A stretch of 64,000 nt of DNA, from assembly GCA_903813345.2 (NCBI GenBank), contig CAIIXF020000002.1, positions 6,935,772 through 6,999,771 on the forward strand. Reading direction: 5' to 3'. Below, one piece after another: positions 32,873 through 42,239 of the stretch; within the stretch, counting starts at the first letter, position 1; each line of letters opens with the position of its first letter. A program made the position numbers and the translations under genes. The stretch comes from Owenia fusiformis. Lineage: Eukaryota; Annelida; Polychaeta; Sabellida; Oweniidae. The notes beneath the pieces are model-generated. The model saw only the letters and a list, made by a program, of their open reading frames with translations. It was not told the origin of the DNA and ran no database searches.

Positions 32873-34347
32873 CCCAATTGAAAAATAAAACTAATTACCA
32901 ACTTATTACCAACTAATTTACAACTAATTATCAACAATTCTGCTGGCAATTGGAATTAAAGTTAAGCGTTAATTAAATCAATGATAATTATGGCCTAATT
33001 ATCAGTAGCAAGTTCAACGTAAATTAACTTACAATAATGCTGATTTATGATTTTTAGTTGATAATTAAGATATGAAATGTTTGAGGGTGATAGTAAGTGG
33101 TAAATTAAAACTTTTTTGTTCTGAAGTAGATAATTGGTTGATAGTTAACATAAAGGATGATTATAATGATAATTAGTCGTAAATTAGGCCCATGATTTAG
33201 AAATACAATCCCCCTAAATTTAATTTCAAGATGGTGGAAAAAGAAAACATGTGAGAGATATTTCTCTCATAAAATTGAGAATTACAACGTGAATGGTGCG
33301 TATACTACCATGAAATTTGGTCAACATTATTATAAGGGTATGTACAATGTATGTTAAATCTTATTCATACTTCTGTCTGAAATGTTTATGAATTTAAAAA
33401 TCTTTTTGAATCAGATCATATAATATTAATCCTAGAATGCAATTTAGGTACTAACATGGGTTACCTATATTTCACAAGTAATCCAAATGTGCTCTTCTAA
33501 ATAATGATTGTTAGATCAAAGACATTTCAAAACATATTTTTGATTATATCTGTTACGTCCTTATTATGTAACATTATAGTCTAATGTTTGTGTTCTGATT
33601 TTAGTTGTTGATGGCAATAATGATGTTTTCACATGCTTTTCATGAATCTTAAAAATTTGCAAAATAGAATAGCTTTAAAAAAGAGGTGGAGAAACCCCAG
33701 GGTTCAAAGATGACATACGCTTATAATGTAAATCTGTTTTGAGATGACATCGTCGCTGATTGGTTTAGGGAGTCGATCTTTGATTGGTTTAAAACTAGGT
33801 CAATTTGAAAACTTTGAAAACCAAGATGGAGGGTACGTTTTCGACAAAAGGAGGTGTGCGAAGGAGGAAATCATATGTCATCAATTGAATCATAGGGTTT
33901 TCCCTCCTCTTGCTGTGAAATTTCAAAAGTTCAAGTTCAATGTTGTCTGTTCTGAAAGATCCTAATTTAGATGAATATTCCGTCACAAAATAGTTCAAGA
34001 TGAAGCATAAATCTCCGAGTGAAGAGAAGCAAAAAAGAAGCGAGTCATTTTTGAGATGTCACAAATCTGACTTAAACCTAACTTTCAACTAATTATCAAT
34101 AGTAAGTTAGGTGATAATTAGAGATTAACTTACATCAAACTTACAACTAACTTTCAACTAATTTACGTAAATAGCTCATTTGCATATTGATGTTAGTTAA
34201 TCGTTAATTAAGTTGCAAATTAAGCGTTAATTAAGTTGATAATTAGCTCATTTGCATGTGAATTTTTACACCTAACTTTCAACTAATTATCAATAGTAAG
34301 TTAGGTGATAATTGGAGATGATTTTCCATAGGCTTTTTTCAATTGGG
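32873..34347. mobile_element. CCCAATTGAAAAA...TTTTTTCAATTGGG element, AT duplication
   Basis: The inverted ends CCCAATTGAAAAA are flanked by AT on both sides (32871-32872 and 34348-34349). Excision with one AT restores ...STDGTT... of the host frame. The outer parts repeat AACTAATTATCAAC and GTTAATTAAGTTGATAATTAG words. The middle (about 33190-34050) is unrelated; the 73-residue frame at 33744 is not recognised. End type and duplication length match the 26467-28308 element, so the two probably belong to one superfamily. Confidence 0.8.
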
Positions 34348-34400
34348 ATCTGTTGAAGTTTTGCTATGTACTATATATTTTCTTTGTCTGGGAAATTTGA

Positions 34401-34876
34401 CTATGTCTTCATTAATTTGGCGCTACTTAATTTGGCGATTTTGCCATTTTTGGCATATTGGCGGCTATTTAATTTGGCGGATATGCAAAAAAGTTAAACT
34501 TACGCGCTGTTTGCGAATTACCATGTAAATGAGCATGTTTGGCTATGGCTATGTTCATTTTTCTTTTGAGGACCACTGGCGATATTCATCATGTTTCTGA
34601 GATCATCCTTTACATTTTGCACCTCGATCGATGCTGCTACTATTAATAGTATTAATGAGTGACTGACCAGTTCTGAGCCAATTTATGAGAGACATTTTTT
34701 CATATTTTTGGAAAAAAATAAACCGGAAGTGACCTAAAAACACTGGACGAAATGCCCTAGATAATTCCCGGGGATTCATTCTAAGTTTTGGCGAAGATTT
34801 ATATTCATTGGCGAATTTTTCAATTTCGCCAAATTCGCCAAATTAAAGCGGGCGTCAAATTAACCCAATCTACAGT
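34401..34876. mobile_element. TTAATTTGGCG phrase element, 6-bp duplication
   Basis: ATTTGA flanks both sides (34395-34400 and 34877-34882). Removing the insertion plus one copy joins ...GRVASFK-FPRQRKY... in frame. The left third repeats TTAATTTGGCG and variants. The right third repeats the complementary CGCCAAATTAA. The two termini are only weakly similar (CTATGTCTTCATTAATTT against ACTGTAGATTGGGTTAATTT). Confidence 0.75.
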
Positions 34877-35800
34877 ATTTGAAAGAAGCAACTCTGCCTT
34901 TCCTATGGTTGCGTTTGCTAATAGATGTGACATTCCATAACTCACTTAACTGCCTTTCAATCCACATGGTAGTAGATTAACAGCAGTATTTACCTCTTCA
35001 ACATCCTGTATATCAATAGAGGTAATTCTTCTTGCAGTTTTTAAGTTTAGTTGCATAAATTTGTTTATGTATTTAATTTGGTAACTTTCTCCTTTTTCAT
35101 GCCATTTTGCAAGGTCAATTCCCAGGTGTTCAAAAGGTTCTGTCAGAGAGAAGTCACCTGTTCCGGAAATGGCCCATTTGACCATAAATTTATGATATTT
35201 TTCGATGACATTCAAAACATTTTGAGTATACTCTATATATGAGTACTTGCCACTCTTGGGTAACTCTGCTTTTAATCTAGAGTTAAAACCTTCAATACCA
35301 TTAGTGTTGAATCCCGCTTCAGCTCGAGCTGATTTTATAATATGTTCAGCTAGTTTTCTCCTGCGGCTAGGAACCGGTTTATTATTTTTTCACAGTCTTG
35401 TTCACTGATTGGAATATTGAGAAGCTCTTCTTGTAAGAGTCCAAGTTTAACTTGAATGTCATCGTCATCAATGGAGTCTATAACACCATTCTTCTTGAAA
35501 GCTAAGGATAATACTGTTTTTCTATGCTCTGGGTTTAATAATGTTTTCTGTAGATAAAGTTTGAAATTTCTTCTAAAATGATTAACACAAAGAAGAACTT
35601 TTGAATATGGCTTCCACGGATTATAAATTGCACTTTCCTCGTCTACTATGGTCGTTAGTTTTATTTCAGCTATAACGACGAGGTGAGTGGCCGTCAGGGA
35701 TCGTTGACGCAATTCTCGCCAGCTTGAGTCGACCTTGTAGTGCTTTTTGGTGGTGGTTACGGTGCTTATATGGCCAGCATTTGATGATAGAATCAGTTAT

Positions 35801-36487
35801 TTGTTCTACTAAAATGTTCACGAGTCCCGTCCATCTTGACCATGTTGACCTGAGTGACCCAGATTAGATACGCATGCGCAATTATCAGAAGTTTTAGGGA
35901 CTGATCATTTTTATGTAGGGAAAAGAAATAAGGTAAACAGCGGGTAAACAGCTAAATAGCGTGTCATTTGGAGTCCAATTTACGCAAGAACACGGGGGAA
36001 CCCGGAATAAAACTATACGTAACCATGTATTAACTAGAAAAACGGGACTGAAATAAAAAATCAAAGGTCGAAGGGTTTTTTCATAATCCCGTTTCATAAA
36101 ATCCATTGTAAAAAGTTTTTGACACCCAGTACTCGAAGGGGCGTAGGGGCGAAGGGTTTTTAATACATTCCATCTCATCTGCCTCAATTTTAAAGTTTTG
36201 GTATTTTTAATATGATTTCACTGTTTTTGTGGACTGGTACGATTAAGCCAAGCAAATGGCAGCTGACCTGTTCAAAGTACTTTTAGTACTAATTGTCGCA
36301 AATGACAATAAAACCTGATTCACAATGTTACCGATTTACGTATAAATCGGCGACATTGTTCAAAGCGGGATGGAAATGATAAGAACCACGTTTTAGATTC
36401 TATAGTTTACATGATTTGGTTTATATGGTCGGTGAAAAAACGTACATTTTATATTGTAAGATTCTTAATGTTAAGCATCAAAACTCT
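35801..36487. other. mostly unassigned; contains a small hairpin
   Basis: At 36322-36360, ACAATGTTACCGATTTA pairs with TAAATCGGCGACATTGT around CGTA. The rest shows no gene. Two 'gggttttt(c)ata' blocks near 36075-36165 hint at an eroded phrase repeat. Confidence 0.4.
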
Positions 36488-36940
36488 GCATCAAAATATT
36501 GTTTTTCAGAGATCTACCGCTGAACTACTGTTTTTTCAAAAGTATACCGCAAAAACTCCCGTTTTTTTCAAAAATCTCCCACAAAAACTAAAAGTCTCCC
36601 GCAAAACTCCCAATGTTTCAAAAATCTCACGCAAAAACTACAGTTTGTTCAAAAATCTACGGCAAAACTACAATTTTTTTTATAAAATTTACCGCAAAAA
36701 TATATTTTTTAAAATACCTTCCCCAAAAACTACCGTTTTATTTCAAATCTACCGTAAAAACTCCCGTTCTTTCTAAATCTGCCCAAAAACTCCCGATTTT
36801 CAAATCTTCCGTAAAAACTACAATTTTTTCAAAAATTTCCCGCAAAAACTACCACATTTTTTAAAAAACTCCCTCAAAACTACCGAATTTTGGAACTCCC
36901 GTAAAAGTACAGCAATTTTTTTTAAATCTCCCGCCAACAC
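36488..36940 (-). repeat. phrase-iterating block (GCGGTAGTTTTT / GGGAGTTTTT type)
   Basis: Read on the minus strand it repeats TTTGCGGTAGTTTTTGAAA and GGGAGTTTTTGCGG variants about 15 times. That links it to 30784-32798 and to the block at 56228-56530. No terminal inverted repeat or duplication was found. Frames across it (36411-36864) are artefacts. Confidence 0.65.
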
Positions 36941-37175
36941 TTGCTGGGGATCCCACAATTGGATTCTTAAACAGGATATTAAGCTTAACAAAGATCTTTT
37001 TGAAATTTTGGGTTAGTACGATCTTATATGATATGTACTTACTCGTAATTAACAATAATATGTTATCTGGCCCTGTACTGCACCTTGCTTTATAAGTAAT
37101 GATGATTAATCCAGGCCAAATGAGTCTAAAGATTACATAATATTAAATATCTGTACACATTCGTCATTAGACATC

Positions 37176-38297
37176 ATGAACGTGCATACGTGTTCTATAT
37201 TATTGTACTGGGCTGTTGTAATTGTGAAAGGCGATTATTGTGATTGCAAACTAAGTGTCGGTCGGCAACAGTCGTCTCACAATTATTTGCCTGAGAGACT
37301 GGATTCTCAAGAGAAGTTATTGGACAGGTACGTATGGACCTTTGATCGGCTAATGCCTGGATCACATTTGGTCCCGGTCGATTGAGTATTCTGGTCAAAA
37401 CTGTATGTAATTTTAAACAAAATACAGAATCTGCCGGGCGCCGGCCGATAATTCGGAGCAAATGTGACCCAGGCATAAGGGAGAGAGAGAGGGGGGGGGG
37501 GGTGATTTTCGATCTGCTCACAATTTAACATCAGGTAATAATAACTATATTGACATTGGCAAGGGGGGGGGTACAATTTAACCAAATAGCTATCGTAAAC
37601 CGGGAAACTTTCGGGATAACTTTAAATCATCGTTGTACAGAATCAAAGAACAGTCATATCAGAACAGAACATATCATGACTTAAAGATCTATACGGCTCC
37701 TTGACGTTCTCCTGCTCATTGTTACGTTCCCTCCAAAAGATTAGCAACCAAAAATCTCCATCAGGGTCTTTTTTCACAGCCTGCATGTGCATATGTTTTT
37801 GGGATTGAAAAAAATCTTCAAAGTCACAAATTTCTGAAATAGTGGAATTTAGGAAAAATATTGATAGTAAATGGCGACAGGCTTTGACATGTTATGCAAT
37901 AAAAATTAAAACTGTATGTTGCCAAATCATGGATGGAAAGCAAAATCATGACTGTATATTGTAGTTTAGAGAAACGCCATCAACGACTACAAGATGAGAA
38001 TGCGTTAAAACTGCAGAGGTTAGGTTCGTCTAAATCTACTGCAGAGGGTCTTACGGAGACTGTTTATTATAAACTATGTGAGTACATGTAGAGTGTAAAT
38101 TAAAAAATGGGGTTTACTTGTGATTTTGCCACTTTTAGTACTTATTGTAGCAATGGTAATTAAATGACTTGAATATGGTATACTAATTTGAATTGCTCTT
38201 TTTTGATATCATAAACGCTGCATTATATGTTACAGGTAAATACATGAATGCTGGACTACTTGAAGTTATAAATCCACGTGAATATAAATATTCCTAA
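37176..38297 (+). CDS. small secreted protein, 108 residues, three exons
   Basis: Exons 37176-37327, 37965-38077 and 38236-38297. All introns are GT/AG and phases 2 and 1 join without a stop. Residues 1-19 look like a signal peptide (hydrophobic ILLYWAVVIV). The mature part begins DYCDCKLS. Residues 43-72 (SQEKLLDSLEKRHQRLQDEN) are charged and could form a helix; they contain a Lys-Arg pair that could be a prohormone cleavage site. The C-terminal part reads ETVYYKLCKYMNAGLL and ends NPREYKYS. Cysteines 22, 24 and 89 remain. An AATAAA lies 8 bp after the stop. Size, signal peptide and dibasic site would fit a peptide precursor or small secreted factor, but I recognise no family. A 124-bp MITE lies in intron 1. 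Confidence 0.62.
37353..37476. mobile_element. 124-bp MITE in intron 1 of the secreted-protein gene
   Basis: The ends ATGCCTGGATCACATTTG and CAAATGTGACCCAGGCAT are inverted repeats. The centre holds CCGGGCGCCGGCCG. A purine-rich GAGAGAGAGGGGGGGGG tract follows. Confidence 0.65.
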
Positions 38298-38305
38298 TAT
38301 TGAAA

Positions 38306-38311
38306 AATAAA
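38306..38311 (+). terminator. polyadenylation signal AATAAA
   Basis: A canonical hexamer starting 9 bases after the stop codon of the 108-residue secreted protein, on the same strand. This is a short but possible 3' untranslated region. Confidence 0.5.
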
Positions 38312-39655
38312 AAATAGATCATTATAAGAACCTTTGATCACCCCTCGTATAAAGTAATATAGGTCAGGCTCTTAAGTTTATCGGATAGGAGATAATCTTC
38401 AGACACATCTTGATACTTAGTATATTATAACCAAAGTTTATTTTGTAGTTAATGTTTATTCCAGTGGGACTTGTTAAACTAGGTGTATTTAAAGACTATT
38501 TAATATACATGTAATATGTATATTCCTCCCCTAGGATCTTCTAGGCACTTATTTAGGAAAATATTATACTAAATTCAATTCCAAAGAGTTGATACTTCTA
38601 TTTTGTACTAATCGAGTAATTTAGGTTTGTATTAATTTGATTCTAGTTTTTTAATAATTCAGTACAATATATTGTACAACATGCAGGAATAATGAGCTCA
38701 GATTTCTACGCAAGTCGACAACTTTAATTTTATTTAATCGATCATTTTGAAAAAATGTGAAGTTCGACAAGTGTTCGGCAGTGTATATCATTAACACACA
38801 TGGGATGTAAATGTCTGTTTAAATCCTGTAATATATTTCCAAAGATTGTGTACACACATGCAGATTTTAATGACTGAGGAAGAACGGCTAATCCGTATTT
38901 CATTTTCACTGAACTATACTGTAGCAAAAGGTATCCCGGGTTAACAACACTAATACATATAGGGTGCATATAGTATGTTATTGTCACACAGTGGACAACC
39001 AAAAACCGTTTGCTCCCAAAGAACAAACAAGTGAATAGGACTTTAAGAAGGGAGGAAAGAGTTTGACAGAATAGAAAAACATGCCGCAAAAATGTTTATG
39101 ATACGTTGTTGATAGAGAATGTGAAGAAAATTGGCGTCATATGGACGAAAAAGAATTTTCATCTGAGATTGAATATGCAAAAGACAGATGATCGCAGTTA
39201 TTGCAAACGAAAGCGGGCCATTTTTAAGATTCTTCTGCTGGAGAAAAAAAACTACTCTAGCTCAGGAGACAAAATCAGTTAAAGACTCAATCGGTTTATG
39301 GAGATAACATTTGCACACCATCTATACTACTGAGATGATTGCGGTGAATTGGACTCATTTTCGAGTGAAACTCGGAAGGACGTCATGTTAAAATGTCCGG
39401 AACATGATTTTTGACTCATTTTATCGATTTTGCTCCCATGGACAAATATCGTTAGGGAAATATCTATACTTTGGTCTGCGTATTAAGGACATGATGTCTT
39501 TTGAGGGTGTAACATTTTAGAAGCTGATATTGGAGCGTTTTAGAGTCAACATATTTAGAGGTTATGTCACTATGACGTGAAATATGCCTGAGTTCTCCCA
39601 ATATAGGAGAAAGGGTCGATGGCAAACACTGACAGGACCCGGGTTTCTATAACAC
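38312..39655. other. no supportable feature
   Basis: A 115-residue minus frame (38742-39089) has no splice context or domain I recognise. Remaining sequence is AT-rich. Confidence 0.35.
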
Positions 39656-39660
39656 GTGCT

Positions 39661-40175
39661 AGAAACACGTACTAAAATAGTCTCGCAACCAGTGCTATTT
39701 ACTGAACGAAACGACACGAAAACCCCGGGACAGCGTCCTATCAGAGTATTTATGGATAGGACCCCCGTATGACCATGCTATCAGTTTGAATCTATCATTA
39801 ACAAACTTATGTAACAGGCCCGTAGCCAGGACCCTCTACCATTGCCAAAAATGCTTTCAAAACCATGCAGTTTTCATCATTCTGAGCACTTTTTCAAATG
39901 GTTTTGGTCATTTTTGGGCCATTTCAAAAGTGAATCCCTTGGATTTTTTTTAAATCGACCCCCCCCCCCCCGTCAAATACCGGCTACATCCCAGATTTAA
40001 ACTTAAAACAATAAAATGCTGTATAAAACCCAGGGGATATATCATCCTCCGACTCATTTCTCCTGCATCCCTTGACCCGTACTTAAATAGTCTCGAAACC
40101 AGTGCTATTTTAACTTTTGCCGGTAGAGGCGCCATAAACTGAACGAAATGCAAAACACTCTAAACCCGGGATGTA
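39661..40175. repeat. direct repeat pair flanking a G-rich element
   Basis: AGTCTCGCAACCAGTGCTATT at about 39680 recurs as AGTCTCGAAACCAGTGCTATT at about 40090. Both are followed by ACTGAACGAAA and an AACCCCGGGA/AACCCGGGA word. Between them lies an inverted-repeat element, about 39815-39992. It begins AGGCCCGTAGCCAGGA and ends in a C-run and GTCAAATACCGGCTAC; its interior repeats TTTTTGGGCCATTTTCAAAA. Confidence 0.5.
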
Positions 40176-41003
40176 GCATCCTTTGGTATTCATGAATTGG
40201 ATTAATTGCCCGACCTTTTACCTTTCTGTCAATTTGAATTCATGCCGATAAAGGCTCTCAAAATAGAATAAAATTTGTTCTCGAAATTCAAAGATGAATT
40301 GGCTATTGCAATTAGGAGTTGGAGTCCTTATGTGTTCAAGTTTACGTTTTCAAAGGTATTTGGGATTGCAGATGTAGATGAGGTTTTAATTAATGTTATA
40401 ATTTCTGATAATAGCTGGCCTTGAACTTCATTGAAGTATTTGGAGTTGATGCTGTATTCAAGTCTGGATCAAATAAACTAATAAAGAAAGTTTGATGTAC
40501 TGATTTATTTATTTCTATTGCAAATAACTATTTACACATGCTATTTCAAGGTCAACCCATGTGACTATTCATTTTATCAAGCGATTTATAAAGTTTTATA
40601 ATTATGCATATACCTGTTGACTCACTTCAATCCTGAACATTAACAAATTTTATCTCCATTTCTGGATGTGGCTAATTCCTATTGTCCCTACTGTGGACTA
40701 GTGACAATATATATTTTGCAAAAGCCAAAAATGTATGCATTCAGTATTGAAACATCAAGTACATTGTACATCGATCACAAATAAAGACACATTTACATAT
40801 ATTCCAATAAATTCAAATACTGTAAAACCTGTAAATAGTGAACACCTATTGAGCCACAAAAAGTGTTCACGATAGGTATTTTCTAACTAGAGGGGATTAT
40901 ATACAGGAGTCGATGTGAAATCTATCTAAAGTGGTGTGCACTAAAACAGGTTTTACTGTAGTATATGAGATATAATAAAAAATGTAATACATATACCTGT
41001 AAA
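40176..41003. other. no recognisable feature
   Basis: AT-rich sequence without a supportable exon, RNA gene or repeat border. Confidence 0.4.
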
Positions 41004-41243
41004 TCATATTATATCTAATGAGCGCACAATTCCAATGAGTGCAAATGTGACTTTCTTATTGAATTTTGTCTCAATATTAACACATTGATTTTGATTAACA
41101 GAACTGATTGATATATTATAGTGAGTGATGATTTTCAACATGTTTAATGCAGATAAAAATAGTAGCTGTAGAGTATGAAAACCTAAGTGATCACAGCTAA
41201 AAGCATCATCGTCGATATTTTTCTCAATATCATACCCTTGAGT
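41004..41243 (-). CDS. hypothetical exon, unknown protein
   Basis: The frame after a plausible acceptor (CCAACTCAAG) reads GYDIEKNIDDDAFSCDHLGF, then a leucine-rich helical stretch (TLQLLFLSALNMLKIITHY), and ends VTFALIGIVRSLDII before a stop. Composition looks coding. It may belong with the exon at 41959-42226 on the same strand. No family recognised. Confidence 0.4.
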   Translation of the reverse strand, partial: TQGYDIEKNIDDDAFSCDHLGFHTLQLLFLSALNMLKIITHYNISISSVNQNQCVNIETKFNKKVTFALIGIVRSLDII

Positions 41244-41958
41244 TGGCAATAACACCACAGAAAATGCACCGATTCAGGTATGTCCACATAAACTAAAATG
41301 CCTACATAATGAATACTGCAATTACTGGTTAAATTTGACAAGAAAAAACTATTTCCACAACCCCATGATTAAATGTCAATGAAAGCCCTCAAAAACTAAA
41401 AAATACAAAACACCAGAACCGCTTAATGCTTCTTCAATTTTTGAATTTTTAGAAGAAATCCAATGTTTACCAACAACAGACGCCTTGTTATTCTCAGAGG
41501 CTCACTGTGCAAGAACCATTAATTGAATATCTTAAAGATCTTCCAAATGTAATGAGCTAACCAATCTCCAATTTTTATGTATGATAAATCCTGTATTGAA
41601 ATAACAGTATTCATATTTATTCGCCAAGTAGAAATCTTATACTCTCCACCATTTTTATTGGGGCACCAAAATTCATCCATTTAAGATTTCCCTTATTAAA
41701 TGACTATATGTACTTTACAAAGTTATTGCAAATGAATATCTTTACATGAAGTTAACAAGGCATTTCTACAAAAGATTGTTTGCACACATTCAGTGTAACC
41801 TTGTAACAAACACCGATTTCCATCTAAATAACACTCTGACAGAGACTATAAAAATGTATTAGCTATCAAGAGTGATATTTTTCACCAAATATATGTTTTC
41901 GTAAGTACTATAAATTCAAATACTTCTGATCAATTTACTCAATAAATTCTACTAACCA

Positions 41959-42226
41959 CTATTTCATCAATATTTCGATAGCTTGCGCACAACCAAAGCA
42001 GCAAGACAAAAGTATTTTCCTGTCTACTACCAGGCCATTGTCCCAATGAACATTAAGATGATTTTGAAAAGGTGTACTTTTTGTAACACATAACAAACAT
42101 GTAGAGAGCTTCTTCATCTGTAAACACAAAGCTTCAAAATCATCCCTGTCATACAGTTTTGTTATTATACCTCCAACATCAAGCGATAGTTCTTCTGTTA
42201 TCATGAACTGACAACCCCCGAGAGCC
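41959..42226 (-). CDS. hypothetical exon next to the 33-bp minisatellite
   Basis: After a possible acceptor in the edge of the minisatellite (CATCAGCAAG) the frame reads EALGGCQFMITEELSLDVGG, TKLYDRDDFEALCLQMKK, LSTCLLCVTKSTPFQNHL and CFGCAQAIEILMK, then a stop. Cysteine-rich and helical; it looks like real protein but I recognise no family. The frame is continuous with minisatellite units (QQHESEHHQVL repeats), so the array may be intronic or read into the protein. Confidence 0.4.
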
Positions 42227-42239
42227 TCTTGCTGATGTT

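Larger units (their letters stand above)
30478..35800 (-). pseudogene. MULE-like transposase with SWIM zinc finger, split by three insertions and two frameshifts
   Basis: Read on the minus strand: an N-terminal part (about 35800-35352; KVDSSWRELRQRSLTATH, NPWKPYSKVLLCVNHFRRN), then a frameshift near 35352. A catalytic-core-like part follows (35349-34946; EAGFNTNGIEGFNSRLK, VIEKYHKFMVKWA), with a second frameshift near 34950, then LWNVTSISKRNHRKGRVASF. After removal of the 34401-34876 insertion it continues FPRQRKYIVHSKTS. After removal of 32873-34347 it continues TDGTTCQAYDDHVSCQCKAY. After removal of 30784-32798 it completes a SWIM finger, C-x-C then C-S-H (GGSKCSHSIAVA). A basic C-terminus ends at 30478. 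SWIM fingers are typical of MULE-type transposases. I infer MULE from the finger plus the N-x-I-E-x-F-N-S-x-L-K motif. Catalytic DDE residues were not assigned. Confidence 0.75.

Noticed and set aside
33744-33965. 73-residue plus frame in the middle of the 32873-34347 element
   Set aside because: No family resemblance and no transposase motif; the element looks non-autonomous.
36411-36864. 121- and 83-residue frames
   Set aside because: They lie on the phrase-iterating GCGGTAG/GGGAG block and are Lys/Phe-rich artefacts of it.
38742-39089. 115-residue minus frame
   Set aside because: No splice context, domain or repeat relationship; composition is not clearly coding.
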